A DNA stretch of 64,000 bases, taken from the NCBI GenBank assembly GCA_047602305.1, contig JASGHO010000001.1:2914001-2978000 (forward strand). The letters are read 5' to 3'. A model generated the notes under the pieces. It was not told where the DNA came from and did not search any database. It worked only from the letters and a program-made list of their open reading frames with translations. Below are positions 8,867 through 17,845 of the stretch, piece after piece. Made by a program: the position numbers and the translations under genes. The stretch comes from Ancrocorticia sp047602305. Lineage in GTDB: Bacteria; Actinomycetota; Actinomycetes; Actinomycetales; Actinomycetaceae. Within the stretch, counting starts at the first letter, position 1, and every line of letters begins with the position of its first letter.

Positions 8867-9897
8867 GCGTAGCTCCCTCGCCGTTCGAGGGCGCGGCCCA
8901 GCACCGTCGTCGCGATGCCGACCGTCAAAATCGCGAGGCCGGGGAAGAAGGTGAGCCACCACGCCCGCATGAGGTAGGGGCGGCCCGCGTTGAGCATCGC
9001 GCCCCACTCGGGCGCGGGCGGCGGGGTGCCGAGGCCGAGGAAGCCGAGGGCTGCCGCCAGAATCACCGCGTGCCCCACGCCGAGTGTGGCGAGCACGAGC
9101 ACCGGGCGCATCGTCTCGGGCAGTACCAGTCGGGACCAGACGCGGACGACGCCGTCGCCCTGGAGGCGAGCTGCCTCCACTGGGCCGGAGCCGAGCATCT
9201 GGCGCACGCCGCCGCGCACCATGCGCGCATAACCGGGCGCGGTGGAGAGGGCAACCGCCACCACAACGGAAACGACGCCCGGGCCGCGCACTGAAATGAG
9301 CAAGAGCGCCAGCAGCAGGCCCGGGAAAGCGAAGAGGGCTTCGATGAAGCGGTCGGCGACAAAACGGAGCGGCGCGAGTGCCCGCGAGGTGCTGCCACCG
9401 GCCAGCGCGCCGATCAGCGTGCCGAGGCTGAGCCCCGCGAGGGTGGCGATGAGTCCAATGGTGAGGGAGTCGCGAGCCCCGTGGATGACGCGCGAGAGGA
9501 CGTCGCGGCCGGAGTCGTCGGTGCCGAATGGGTGGGTTGCCGAGGGCGCGGTGAAGGCGTTCGACGGCGCCACGGCGAGCGGCTCGTGAGGGGCGAGCAA
9601 GCCCGGTGCGAGCGCGCACAGAACCAGCACCGCGAGTATGGCCAGCGAGATCCAGCCGCTGGCACCCAGGCCGTGGCGATAGAACGAGGAGGCGCGGTGT
9701 GTTCGTGCGAGGTGACGTTTTGCCGGGGACCGTCTCTCCAGGAGTCTCCCCGGGTGCGGCCCCGAGCGTTCCTCGGAGTGCCGCCCCGACAAGCCCGCGC
9801 GCCCCGGCAAAGAGCGAAGCCGTGAGAAGCGAGGCGACCCGGAGGTTTGGGACTCTCGGGAAGCCGCGCGATCAACGCGTTCAGGCCGTTCAGACAC
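8863..9897 (-). CDS. ABC importer permease, DppC/OppC type
   Basis: About 344 residues from the GTG at 9897, which overlaps the upstream permease stop by 8 bases and has AAAGGA at suitable distance. After an unusually long, basic, probably cytoplasmic N-terminal tail of about 70 residues come six membrane helices. The DppC-type periplasmic start HPFGTDDSGRDVLSRVIHGARDSL is clear, as is the EAA loop EAARLQGDGVVRVWSRLVLPE that contacts the ATPase. It pairs with the DppB-like permease encoded just upstream to form the channel. Confidence 0.9.
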   Translation of the reverse strand: MSERPERVDRAASRESQTSGSPRFSRLRSLPGRAGLSGRHSEERSGPHPGRLLERRSPAKRHLARTHRASSFYRHGLGASGWISLAILAVLVLCALAPGLLAPHEPLAVAPSNAFTAPSATHPFGTDDSGRDVLSRVIHGARDSLTIGLIATLAGLSLGTLIGALAGGSTSRALAPLRFVADRFIEALFAFPGLLLALLLISVRGPGVVSVVVAVALSTAPGYARMVRGGVRQMLGSGPVEAARLQGDGVVRVWSRLVLPETMRPVLVLATLGVGHAVILAAALGFLGLGTPPPAPEWGAMLNAGRPYLMRAWWLTFFPGLAILTVGIATTVLGRALERRGSYA

Positions 9898-10888
9898 GGG
9901 GCACCGTCCTTTCCAGCCGGGCCTCGGTGCGCGGATCAACACGAGCGATCACCAGGTCGGTGATGAGGGCTACCACCACGTAGGCGAAGGCGGCAAAGAG
10001 GACGACGCCGAGCACCACCGGCACGTCGCGCCCGGTCACGGCATTGACGAGGGTGCGGCCGATGCCGGGGCGGGCGAAGATGACCTCGATGACGGCGGTG
10101 CCGCTGAGCAGCGAACCGAGCGTCCAGGCGCTCATGTTGAGTCCCGGAACCACCCCGTGCCGTAGCAGATGCCGCAGCCTTACCCCCGCCTCGCTCTCGC
10201 CGCGGGCCCGGGCGCTCTCGACGAAGGGTGCCCGCCGCGCGTCCTCGATACCGGCCCGGCAGACCTGGGCGATGAAACCCGCCGTCGGCAAGGCAAGGGA
10301 CAGCGAGGGTAGGACGATGCCCCGGAAATCGTTGGTGCTGACCGGTGGGAACCAGCCCAGCACGCTGGCAAAGAGCAATACCAGCATGCTTGCGAGCCAG
10401 AAGTTCGGCATCGCTGCCGCAACCAGGTCGAGGGCCCCGGCAACCGCGCGCCCCACCCGCGACGGTCCGCTCGCCACGTACACGCTGACAAGGGCGAGTA
10501 TCCAGGCAAGGAGCAGTGCCATACCTGCGAGCGCCAGAGTTGGGCCGATGGCATTCGCGAGCACCTGAGAAACCGGGATCCGCTGCGAGTAGGAAACTCC
10601 GAGGTCGATGAGGACGAGACGGCGCAAGAAGTCGAGATACTGCACGAGAAGTGGGCGATCGAGCCCGAACTCGGCGCGGGCGGCCTCAAGTGCCGCCGCG
10701 CTCGCCTGACTGCCTGGGCCGCCGAGTGCGGCCTCGGCGGGATCGCCCGGAATGAACTGGAGGGCTATGAATGCCAGCGTGGCCACCGTGAACAGCACGA
10801 CGAGCGCCCCGCCCACTCGGGGCAGGGCGCGTCGTAATGCGGCCGGGACGGCCATGGCAATTGCCTTCACACCAGCCATGTTAATCAC
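9890..10888 (-). CDS. ABC importer permease, DppB/OppB type
   Basis: Protein of 332 residues with six predicted helices. The N-terminal helix leading to FIPGDPAEAALGGPGS is the DppB signature, and FVESARARGESEAGVRLRHLLRHG is the EAA loop. It forms the heterodimeric channel with the DppC-type protein. The gene sits second in the operon, separated from the lipoprotein gene by a 194-bp MITE-like element, while the later genes overlap. Expression of the permeases may therefore differ from that of the lipoprotein. Confidence 0.9.
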   Translation of the reverse strand: MINMAGVKAIAMAVPAALRRALPRVGGALVVLFTVATLAFIALQFIPGDPAEAALGGPGSQASAAALEAARAEFGLDRPLLVQYLDFLRRLVLIDLGVSYSQRIPVSQVLANAIGPTLALAGMALLLAWILALVSVYVASGPSRVGRAVAGALDLVAAAMPNFWLASMLVLLFASVLGWFPPVSTNDFRGIVLPSLSLALPTAGFIAQVCRAGIEDARRAPFVESARARGESEAGVRLRHLLRHGVVPGLNMSAWTLGSLLSGTAVIEVIFARPGIGRTLVNAVTGRDVPVVLGVVLFAAFAYVVVALITDLVIARVDPRTEARLERTVPRV

Positions 10889-10939
10889 TCAGAATCTCCA
10901 GTCGGCAGTCAGTCGGCCATCTCAAGGAGGTCAGAATCT

Positions 10940-11133
10940 CTAGATGATTGATTCCTTGCTCGGTGTGCTGTGGGCTTCGGGTGTTGCGGAGGGGAGTGAG
11001 ATCGAGGTTCGCGCACTAGTCGATGCAAAAGTCCGGGTATATGTTACCGCCGTGCCATATGTGGCATGCCGGTGACATATATCCGGATATATGCATCAAC
11101 CTTTCGAGAGATCCCCAGGAATCAATCATCTAG
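10940..11133. mobile_element. MITE-like element, copy A, inside the ABC importer operon
   Basis: The 194-bp element starts CTAGATGATTGATTCC and ends with its exact inverted repeat. A near copy of 197 bp lies at 26661-26857. The CTAG at both ends may be a 4-bp target duplication, as used by IS5-family elements, leaving 12-bp terminal repeats. No protein is encoded. The interior holds a long hairpin (11022-11097) with arms from GATGCA to TGCATC. It lies between the lipoprotein gene and the first permease gene. Confidence 0.8.
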
Positions 11134-11151
11134 TGGACACCCAGCCAGCAA

Positions 11152-12807
11152 TCAGCCAGCGACGACGTTGCCGAGCCACGGCGTGTTCACCGTGGGCAGC
11201 GAGCGGAAGTTCGCCAGGTCACCGCGGTAGAGGAAGTGGTTCTGCTGGTCGTAGATGGGCAGGATGAGCGAGTGCTCCGCGATCCATTCCTGGGCGGACT
11301 TGGCGGCTGCGGCGCGCTTCGTCTCGTCACTTTCGGTGCCGATCACATCAAGCAAAGCGTCAAGTTCGGGATCGCGAACCATCGAGTGGTTGGCGAAGTA
11401 GCCGGACGGTGCGGGAACGGTGGCGTCAGAGTGGAAGAGGAAGCGCAGCACGTCGGGCCCGATCTTGGTGTAGGGGGCACTGACGAGCTCGTACTCGTGG
11501 GCGCCGAGTGCGCCGTACCAGGCAGAGAGATCAAGCGGGGTGATCTGCACGTCGAAGCCGACCTCACGTGCGCCAGCCTGGATCTGCTCGAAGAGCGCGA
11601 TCTCGGCCTGCGTGGACTGCGAGCCGGTGATGGGGAAGCGTACGGTGAGGGTCTTGTCGCCCTTGGTGCGGATGCCCTCGGCGTTGCGCTTGTCCCAACC
11701 AGCCTCGTCGAGCAGCTTGTTTGCACGCTCGACGTCGTACTTGTAGAACTCCGGCGACTGCACCGCGAGCGGCTCAATCGAGGAGAGCGCGCTGTAGGAG
11801 CGGGTGGCGTTGCCCTCGAACAGGGCGTCGATGCCGGCGGTGACGTCGGTGGAGGCAATGAATGCCTCGCGCACGCGCTGATCATCGAAGGGCGCCTGGC
11901 CGCTGTTCAGCTCGATGCGGTTGCTGGAACCGGGGCGCGGCGCGTCGAGGTGGGCGAGGGTGTCGCTGTTCTCGGCGTTGATGATCTGATCGGGCAGCGG
12001 GTTATCGATGACGTCCACCTCGCCGCTCTCAAGCGCGGCAAAACGGGCTGTCGCGTCGGGGATGAAACGCCAGGTGAGCTTCTGCACCGCATCCTCGGCG
12101 GGTGCGTCGAAGCCGTCCGGCGAGGTGGTGTAGGCAGCGTTGCGCTCAAGTTCGATGCGATCCTGCTTCACCCAGTCCGTCACCACGAAGGGGCCCGAAC
12201 CGATGGGCGAGAGGCAGTTCTCGTCCTTGCCGCGTTCCATACCGGAGGGCGCCTGGATGGCAACCCACGGCTGCGCCAGCGATTCCAGCAGGGCCGCGTC
12301 AGGGCGGGTGAGCTGGAAACGAACCTCGGTGGGGCTCACAACCTCAACCGACTTGATCTGCTGCACCGCGAGGTATCCGGTCGAGGACCCGGTATCCGGA
12401 TCCTGCAGGTGTTCGATGTTGGCCTTGATTGCCGCGGCGTCCACCGGGGTGCCGTCGCTGAACTTCGCCTCCGAATCGAGGGTGAAGTCCCACGTCAGGC
12501 CGTCATCGCTGGCCTTCCATTCGGTGGCGAGCCAGGGCACGATGACGCCGTTTTCGTCAAGGGCAACCAGCGACTCAAGAACCTGCGTGGCAAGCAGGGC
12601 CTGCGGGAAGTTGCCGCCCACGTGCGGGTCGAGGCAGGTGGGCTCGGCATCGCCGGTGGCGTACACCAGTGCGGTGCGCGCGGCGGCGGTGCTATCGCTG
12701 CCCGCGGCGCGATCGTCGGACGCGGAGGAACAGGCGGTGAGAGTGAGGGCGAGTGCGGCGATGGCGGATCCGGCTACTCGGACGGTGCGGATCGGCGTGC
12801 GTTTCAT
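11152..12807 (-). CDS. Solute-binding lipoprotein of peptide/nickel-type ABC importer
   Basis: About 551 residues from the ATG at 12807. The start gives a lipoprotein signal (basic MKRTPIRTVR, hydrophobic core, lipobox LTAC), so the protein is lipid-anchored outside the membrane. It is a family 5 extracellular binding protein: TCLDPHVGGNFPQALLATQVLESLVALDENGVIVPWLATEW, then LTWDFTLDSEAKFSDGTPVDAAAI are standard landmarks. The substrate may be a peptide, nickel, or a metal chelate. A palindrome resembling an iron-regulator box lies about 50 bases upstream, and an esterase of the siderophore type is encoded after the operon, so a ferric chelate is a fair guess but unproven. Confidence 0.85.
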   Translation of the reverse strand: MKRTPIRTVRVAGSAIAALALTLTACSSASDDRAAGSDSTAAARTALVYATGDAEPTCLDPHVGGNFPQALLATQVLESLVALDENGVIVPWLATEWKASDDGLTWDFTLDSEAKFSDGTPVDAAAIKANIEHLQDPDTGSSTGYLAVQQIKSVEVVSPTEVRFQLTRPDAALLESLAQPWVAIQAPSGMERGKDENCLSPIGSGPFVVTDWVKQDRIELERNAAYTTSPDGFDAPAEDAVQKLTWRFIPDATARFAALESGEVDVIDNPLPDQIINAENSDTLAHLDAPRPGSSNRIELNSGQAPFDDQRVREAFIASTDVTAGIDALFEGNATRSYSALSSIEPLAVQSPEFYKYDVERANKLLDEAGWDKRNAEGIRTKGDKTLTVRFPITGSQSTQAEIALFEQIQAGAREVGFDVQITPLDLSAWYGALGAHEYELVSAPYTKIGPDVLRFLFHSDATVPAPSGYFANHSMVRDPELDALLDVIGTESDETKRAAAAKSAQEWIAEHSLILPIYDQQNHFLYRGDLANFRSLPTVNTPWLGNVVAG

Positions 12808-12853
12808 TGGGGTGGTCACGGGCACCAACTTTAGCTGATTGGACTCGTTCAAG

Positions 12854-12867
12854 TAAGGGTGCCCTTA
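12854..12867. promoter_or_regulatory. Possible DtxR/IdeR-type operator (weak)
   Basis: The 14-bp palindrome TAAGGGTGCCCTTA lies about 50 bases upstream of the lipoprotein start. It has the TAAGG/CCTTA halves of iron boxes but fits the 19-bp consensus poorly compared with the site at 43852. Confidence 0.35.
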
Positions 12868-12945
12868 GTCGCATCCGCAACTACCGCCCACGTCCGCACG
12901 TCGCGTCCGTACGTTGGGTGGTTGCCACCCCTTTCCCGTCCCGCG

Positions 12946-13021
12946 CAACCACCTACTCCTCCCGTCCGGCCCAACCACCTACTCCTCCCGTCCGGCCCAA
13001 CCACCTACTCTTCCCGCCCAC
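12946..13021. repeat. 26-bp tandem repeat, three copies
   Basis: Three near-identical 26-bp units (CAACCACCTACTC, then TCCCGTCCGGCC) stand head to tail in the spacer between divergent genes. They may carry or space regulatory sites for the helicase-like gene or the ABC importer. Confidence 0.85.
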
Positions 13022-13122
13022 CCCCGCAATCGCCTCCCACCACCCCCGCAATCCCCGTCTCGTTTTCGGCGCAAACGGCGCGGACAGTATCAAGATGGCG
13101 CCGTGCCCGGTAACGTGGACAT

Positions 13123-16100
13123 GTGACTCCCTTCTTTAAGCGCAATCGACGTCGAGGCGATGAGAGCGAGACCGTCCAGGTTTCCCCGGCCTCGGCACCT
13201 GTGGCATCGCCAGTTGATGAGGGCACCGAAATTTTCGGCGGCGCTCGCGAACCGGAACCAGCCCCGGTTGAGCAGTCGCCGGTCGCGGTTTCGCCCGCGG
13301 AGAGTGTGGATTCCGAGTCCCGGCCTGCCGCTCGCCAACTTGTCGCCGAGGCGTACGAGGAGTGGCGCGCCTCGCTTTCCGAGACGGCCCTGAAATCCGA
13401 GCCCGTACTTGACTTGAATGACCCGACCGTCATCAACCTGTCGAGTCCGCACCCCACCGGCGGCGCGTATCTCTACGCCGGCATCCCCACCCTGCTCTCC
13501 TCGCTGATCCGCGAGGAGGGTTCGCTCCGGGTTGCGCGCGAGCGCCTCGCCAACCTCACCCGCCAGGTCCGCGAGATGTCGGAGAGCTACGGCTACGTCC
13601 CGGTCACCTTGGCCATCGGTGAGGCCTGGTGGACTACCCTCGCCTCCCCGGCGGCAGATATAACGACGACGGCGTCCTCCACCTCACCTGGTTCCCCGTC
13701 CAGTCCGGCTGGCACGTCCGAAGATACGCAAGCGGCGGGTACGGAAGCTTCTCCCGGAACGGCGGGTGACGCCGTCGTCGTCGAATCTTCCGAATCATCG
13801 GAGCCGGCTCCTCATAGTCCCGTGACGCGATCCGAACCGGTGCTGTTGCGTACCGTGCGTTTGACGCCCTCGGGCGAGGATGACGTACTCATTACTTTGA
13901 CGGCAAAGTGCGAGGTCAACCCGGTTGTGCTGCGGGCGTTGCGGGCCGGCGGAGTCGATGCCAGCGAGATCGCCGACCTTCAGGAGATGGCTTCCAGCCC
14001 GGTGTTTGAGCAAAAGACGCTGGCGCGGATCAGCGATCTTGGGCGCTTCTATCTCCCCGATTTTGGCTACGAGGCGCGGGTGCTGCTGGGCAGTTTTATT
14101 CATCCGTCGCAGGCGTTGCTGGCCGATTTGGAGGCGATGAAGCCGTATATCGAAAGTTCGGGGGTGATGGCCGCGCTGGCCGGTGACGAAGCGACGAAGC
14201 GACTCTCTGCCGCGCCGTTGCCTCCCGCGAGCATGACGGACCGGGCGCCCGAGGCGGAACGCGGGGCGGGGGATCGGGACGTCGCCGAACTTGCCGTGAT
14301 TGAAGCCGTGGCTTCCGGGCGGTCCCTTGCCATCGATACTCCGCCGGGGTCCGAGAAGGTGGGCACGCTCGCCGCAATCGTGGCCGATGCCGCCGCCTCC
14401 GGGCGTTCTGTGCTCTACATTCCGCGCGGCGCGTCCGAGGGGCGGAGCTTCATCGAGCAGATGCACGAGCTGGGCCTGGACGATCTCGTCCTCGATTTTT
14501 CCGATATGGAACAGGTGCCGATGCGGCTGCGGACCGGCCTGCGGCTGCGCCACGACGAGCCGGAGGACGAGCACGTCTACCAGCTTCGTCAGCGGTTGGC
14601 GGGCACGCGCCGTGACCTGGGTGAGTACGTCGAGGCGCTCCATCGCGTCGATCCGGAGTGGAACGAGTCGGTCTACTCGCTGCTGGAGCAGCTCGCGAAA
14701 CTGACGGCGGTTGATGGTGGCCCGTCGAGTCGCCTTCGGCTCTCCGATCAGCCGCTGCGCAATCTGCGCGGATCCTACGATGAGGTCGAAGAGAAGCTCG
14801 GCGAGCTTGCGCGCCTGGGGGCGTTCTCGCGCTCGCATGCGAATTCGGCGTGGGCCGGGACGAATATTGACACCGCCGAGGCGGGCGAGGAGGCGCTGGC
14901 GCGCGCTACCAGGATCGCTCAGGAGACGCTCCCGGTGGCGATGGCACAGTCCCAGCGTGTTGCCGGTGAGTGCCAGCTGGCGCGCGCAACCACGCTCGAC
15001 GAGTGGATCGAGCAGATCAGAGTGCTCAACGGGATCGCGAAGACACTCGATATTTTCCTTCCGCAGGTCTATGAGCGCAGCGTCTCCGACCTGGTGACGG
15101 CCACTGCCACTCGGGAATGGCGTGAAGCGCAGGGGATTGCGATGCGATCGAGTGAGCGCCGGAGGTTGTCGCGCCAGGCCCGTGAGTTTGTCAAGCCCGA
15201 CGTGACCGTGGCTGACCTTCACGGCGAGCTCGTGAAAGTGGAGGCATTGCGGGTGGTGTGGCGCCGCTACAGCACCGAAGCCAGCTGGCCCGAGCTGCCC
15301 GAAGGCATGGCGCAAATCAAGGCCACCGCCGCCGACGTGTACCGCGAGGCGGAGTCCTTGGAGCGGGCGCTGGTGCCGGGCACCGATGTGTCCGCCATGC
15401 GTTTGGAAGAACTGTTGGCGCTGGTCAAGCAGCTGGCTGCCGAGAAGGCGGCGATTGCGATCCTGCCGCGCTGCAACGCGCTGACAGCTGAACTCACCGC
15501 GCTGGGGTTGGCGCCGCTCCTGGAGGACTTCACCAAACGTGCCGTGACCGCGCTGGAGGTGCACGCCGAGCTGCGCCTCATCTACGTGAACTCGGTGTTC
15601 GAACAGTTGGTGGTGCGTACCCCGACGCTCGCGAACGTGGGCCCCGCCGACCTCAAGAACATGAGCGATCAGCTGCGCATTCTCGACAAAGAGCACACCG
15701 CCACCCTGGTGGGCCCGGTGCGCCGCGCGGCGGTGCGGGTGATGCGCGAGACCATCTCGAAGCGCCGCGAAGAAACCATGGAATTCGACGACCACCTGGC
15801 CCGCTACGGCTCCGGTGGGCTACGCGACGCCGTCGTCAATCACTCGCGTTTGGTGCAAGTAGCCCGCCCTGTCTGGACCATTCCCTCCATGATGACAGCC
15901 GAGTTCGTTCCGCCCACGCCGTGGGTGGACCTCGTCATCATGGACGAAATGGACGCGGTGGGGCTGCCCAGCGCGATCTCGCTACTGATGCGCGGGCGCC
16001 AGGTCGTGGTGATGGGAGATCTGCGACGGGCGTCGGGGAAATCCGCGATGGCCCACCTCGCCCGGGTCCTCCCGGTATGCGAGCTACCCACGCTGCGCGC

Positions 16101-17313
16101 GGCCCACGACGAATCGACACTCCGGAGCCTGCGCGAGCAAGGCTACGTGGACGTGCTGCCGCTGGTTCCGGTTGTTGGTGGTGTTGGTGATGGCGGTTCT
16201 GGTGAGGCTGTCGTTGGTGACGGTGTTGATGGTACTGATGGTGACGGCGGTTCTGGTGCTGTTGGCGACAGTGCTGGTGAGGGTGTTGTTGGTGGTGCTG
16301 ACGCTACTGTTGGCAACAGTGCTGGTGTTGTTGGCGCGGCTGCCGGAATGACGCTCGCCGAGGCGGCTGAGAGGGCGCCGCTGATCGCGGACTTGGCCAG
16401 ACGCTTGCAATCGGCAGGCTGGACTGCCGCCGCATATTTCGGTTACGACGACGGCGTCCGCATCCCACTTGTTGTGGGAAGCCCGCGTTTGCCGGGGACC
16501 TGGCGTGTGGCCGTGCTGCTGGACGATGAGACCTACATGGCCGAGCCGTCGTTGCGGCGAAGGGAACGCTACTGGCTTGACCGCCTGGAGAAGCGTGGTT
16601 GGCGTGTGTTCCAGACCTTCTCCACCTCGCTCTTCATTGACCCCGAAGGGCAGGCGAAAGAGGTTATCAGTATTCTTGAGGCGGCCGAGGCTGCCGAGTT
16701 GGGTGGTGCCGCGCCTGGTTGGGACGGCGAGGGCGGCAATGTCGTTTCCCAGTCAGCTGATACCGCCGAGATTCCGGTGATCCGAGATCCCAAGCCGCGC
16801 GGCCCGCGCCCGCATTTGACTCCGGGCCTGCCGCTCGCCGCCTACACGGATGACCAGCTGGACGAAGTCATGGCGTGGATTATCAGTGATGACTTGCCTC
16901 GCAGCCATGATGAGCTGGTCCGGTGCCTACGCGAGGAGTTGGATCTGCATCGCCGCGGAGCGCAGGTGGACGCAGTCCTCAACAACGTGGTTCGACGTTC
17001 CGTCAAGCTCCATGCTTCTGCCGAGGAAGAGGCGGGCGAGGAGGTCAGTTCGCCCGTGTCTTTGTTGGACGTACTGGACAAGTCAGACGTGGTTTCTGGA
17101 GCTGCGAGTGGTGTGGTGAATGCAACTGCACATGAAGCGGCGAACGGAGCCGCAGGTGGTGCGGTGACTGAAACCGTGGACGGCGCGGTGAACGAAGCCG
17201 TGAACGCCGTGAGAGGATTGGCGAATGAAGTGGCGGATGGAGCCGTGAGTGGAGTGCTAGCTGAGCCGCCTGATTCGTCTGATTCGTCTGGTGGGGAGGG
17301 GAACAAGCAGTGA
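13123..17313 (+). CDS. Very large helicase-like protein with nuclease-like C-terminal domain
   Basis: Protein of 1396 residues from a GTG. The middle resembles a superfamily 1 helicase that has decayed: IDTPPGSEKVGTLAAIVADAAASGRSVLYI sits where Walker A (GPPGTGKT) should be, and DLVIMDEMDAVGLPSAISLLMRGRQVVVMGDLRR keeps a DE-box followed by the GD motif III. Coiled-coil-like helical sequence fills residues about 480-920. After a Gly/Val/Asp low-complexity insert (about 1018-1075) comes a domain with YWLDRLEKRGWRVFQTFSTSLFIDPEGQ, like the restriction-endonuclease fold appended to such helicases. The Ala/Val-rich end is probably disordered. Related giant genes are common in actinobacteria, with unknown role in DNA transactions. 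The next gene overlaps by four bases. Confidence 0.7.
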   Translation: MTPFFKRNRRRGDESETVQVSPASAPVASPVDEGTEIFGGAREPEPAPVEQSPVAVSPAESVDSESRPAARQLVAEAYEEWRASLSETALKSEPVLDLNDPTVINLSSPHPTGGAYLYAGIPTLLSSLIREEGSLRVARERLANLTRQVREMSESYGYVPVTLAIGEAWWTTLASPAADITTTASSTSPGSPSSPAGTSEDTQAAGTEASPGTAGDAVVVESSESSEPAPHSPVTRSEPVLLRTVRLTPSGEDDVLITLTAKCEVNPVVLRALRAGGVDASEIADLQEMASSPVFEQKTLARISDLGRFYLPDFGYEARVLLGSFIHPSQALLADLEAMKPYIESSGVMAALAGDEATKRLSAAPLPPASMTDRAPEAERGAGDRDVAELAVIEAVASGRSLAIDTPPGSEKVGTLAAIVADAAASGRSVLYIPRGASEGRSFIEQMHELGLDDLVLDFSDMEQVPMRLRTGLRLRHDEPEDEHVYQLRQRLAGTRRDLGEYVEALHRVDPEWNESVYSLLEQLAKLTAVDGGPSSRLRLSDQPLRNLRGSYDEVEEKLGELARLGAFSRSHANSAWAGTNIDTAEAGEEALARATRIAQETLPVAMAQSQRVAGECQLARATTLDEWIEQIRVLNGIAKTLDIFLPQVYERSVSDLVTATATREWREAQGIAMRSSERRRLSRQAREFVKPDVTVADLHGELVKVEALRVVWRRYSTEASWPELPEGMAQIKATAADVYREAESLERALVPGTDVSAMRLEELLALVKQLAAEKAAIAILPRCNALTAELTALGLAPLLEDFTKRAVTALEVHAELRLIYVNSVFEQLVVRTPTLANVGPADLKNMSDQLRILDKEHTATLVGPVRRAAVRVMRETISKRREETMEFDDHLARYGSGGLRDAVVNHSRLVQVARPVWTIPSMMTAEFVPPTPWVDLVIMDEMDAVGLPSAISLLMRGRQVVVMGDLRRASGKSAMAHLARVLPVCELPTLRAAHDESTLRSLREQGYVDVLPLVPVVGGVGDGGSGEAVVGDGVDGTDGDGGSGAVGDSAGEGVVGGADATVGNSAGVVGAAAGMTLAEAAERAPLIADLARRLQSAGWTAAAYFGYDDGVRIPLVVGSPRLPGTWRVAVLLDDETYMAEPSLRRRERYWLDRLEKRGWRVFQTFSTSLFIDPEGQAKEVISILEAAEAAELGGAAPGWDGEGGNVVSQSADTAEIPVIRDPKPRGPRPHLTPGLPLAAYTDDQLDEVMAWIISDDLPRSHDELVRCLREELDLHRRGAQVDAVLNNVVRRSVKLHASAEEEAGEEVSSPVSLLDVLDKSDVVSGAASGVVNATAHEAANGAAGGAVTETVDGAVNEAVNAVRGLANEVADGAVSGVLAEPPDSSDSSGGEGNKQ

Positions 17314-17531
17314 ATGCCCCTCGCAAACACAAGGCTGTGGTGAGGTTGTCGCGCGTGGATCAGGAGCGCTTGGAGCGTGGCGAAATCTCGAATGCTACTG
17401 AGGCGCTCCACCTGAACGACCGCCGAGTAACCGAATCGGAACCTGCCGCGGTGGAGCCAAGCGTTCGCCCGCGCGACGCCAACGAGCAGCGGCTCTTGGC
17501 GGATAGGCCCCCGCATTTCGGGAAGCTGTAG
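17310..17531 (+). CDS. Small conserved partner of the helicase-like gene, unknown function
   Basis: 73 residues; the GTG overlaps the stop of the giant gene (GTGA), so the two are translationally coupled. The sequence is charged (VVRLSRVDQERLERGEISNATEALH) and ends NEQRLLADRPPHFGKL. There is no signal peptide or membrane helix. From memory, such a small acidic-basic protein ending in a LLADRPPHF-like motif follows this helicase gene in related actinobacteria, which argues for a functional link. The molecular role is unknown. Confidence 0.7.
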   Translation: MNAPRKHKAVVRLSRVDQERLERGEISNATEALHLNDRRVTESEPAAVEPSVRPRDANEQRLLADRPPHFGKL

Positions 17532-17728
17532 AGTCGCGGCTCTGTTCCGTGGTGCGTCTGGACACGGGGCGCGTTTGAATGTGCGTGCAGTGGTTCAGTG
17601 AGGTTTTCTGCGTTCAGTAAGGTATGTGACCATGTCAAAACCCTGACTGAACGCCACAACCTTGACTGGTCCGGGCCAGGCCACTGGTTAAGTGAGGTCG
17701 CATGTGGGTATCACCCCAGCAACTGGCA

Positions 17729-17770
17729 GGGGCTGTATTGGAAGGTTACTTCGCCTTCCAATACAGCCCC
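17729..17770. terminator. Bidirectional hairpin terminator
   Basis: A perfect 17-bp stem (17729-17745 with 17754-17770) with an 8-base loop is followed by TTAGTTTT. It separates the convergent helicase operon and mscL. Confidence 0.9.
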
Positions 17771-17811
17771 TTAGTTTTGAAGTTTCCAGGTTGATGATGC
17801 TGTGAACTGCT

Positions 17812-17840
17812 AGGCAGCCAACTTGAGAAGTTGGCTGCCT
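17812..17840. terminator. Hairpin at the 3' end of mscL
   Basis: A perfect 13-bp stem with a 3-base loop (17812-17824 with 17828-17840) starts 6 bases past the mscL stop. It lacks a long U-tract, so it may be a terminator or an mRNA-end stabiliser. Confidence 0.7.
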
Positions 17841-17845
17841 CTTAT

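Noticed and set aside
8867..9619. N-terminal extension of the double ATPase to 812 residues
   Set aside because: The extra 250 residues are Arg/Pro-rich text from the overlapping permease gene; the ATG at 8866 overlaps the permease stop and is the natural start.
13795..15795. 666-residue open frame antisense to the helicase-like gene
   Set aside because: It mirrors the codon structure of the real gene, is rich in His/Arg/Gln as antisense shadows are, and has no ribosome site or recognisable domain.
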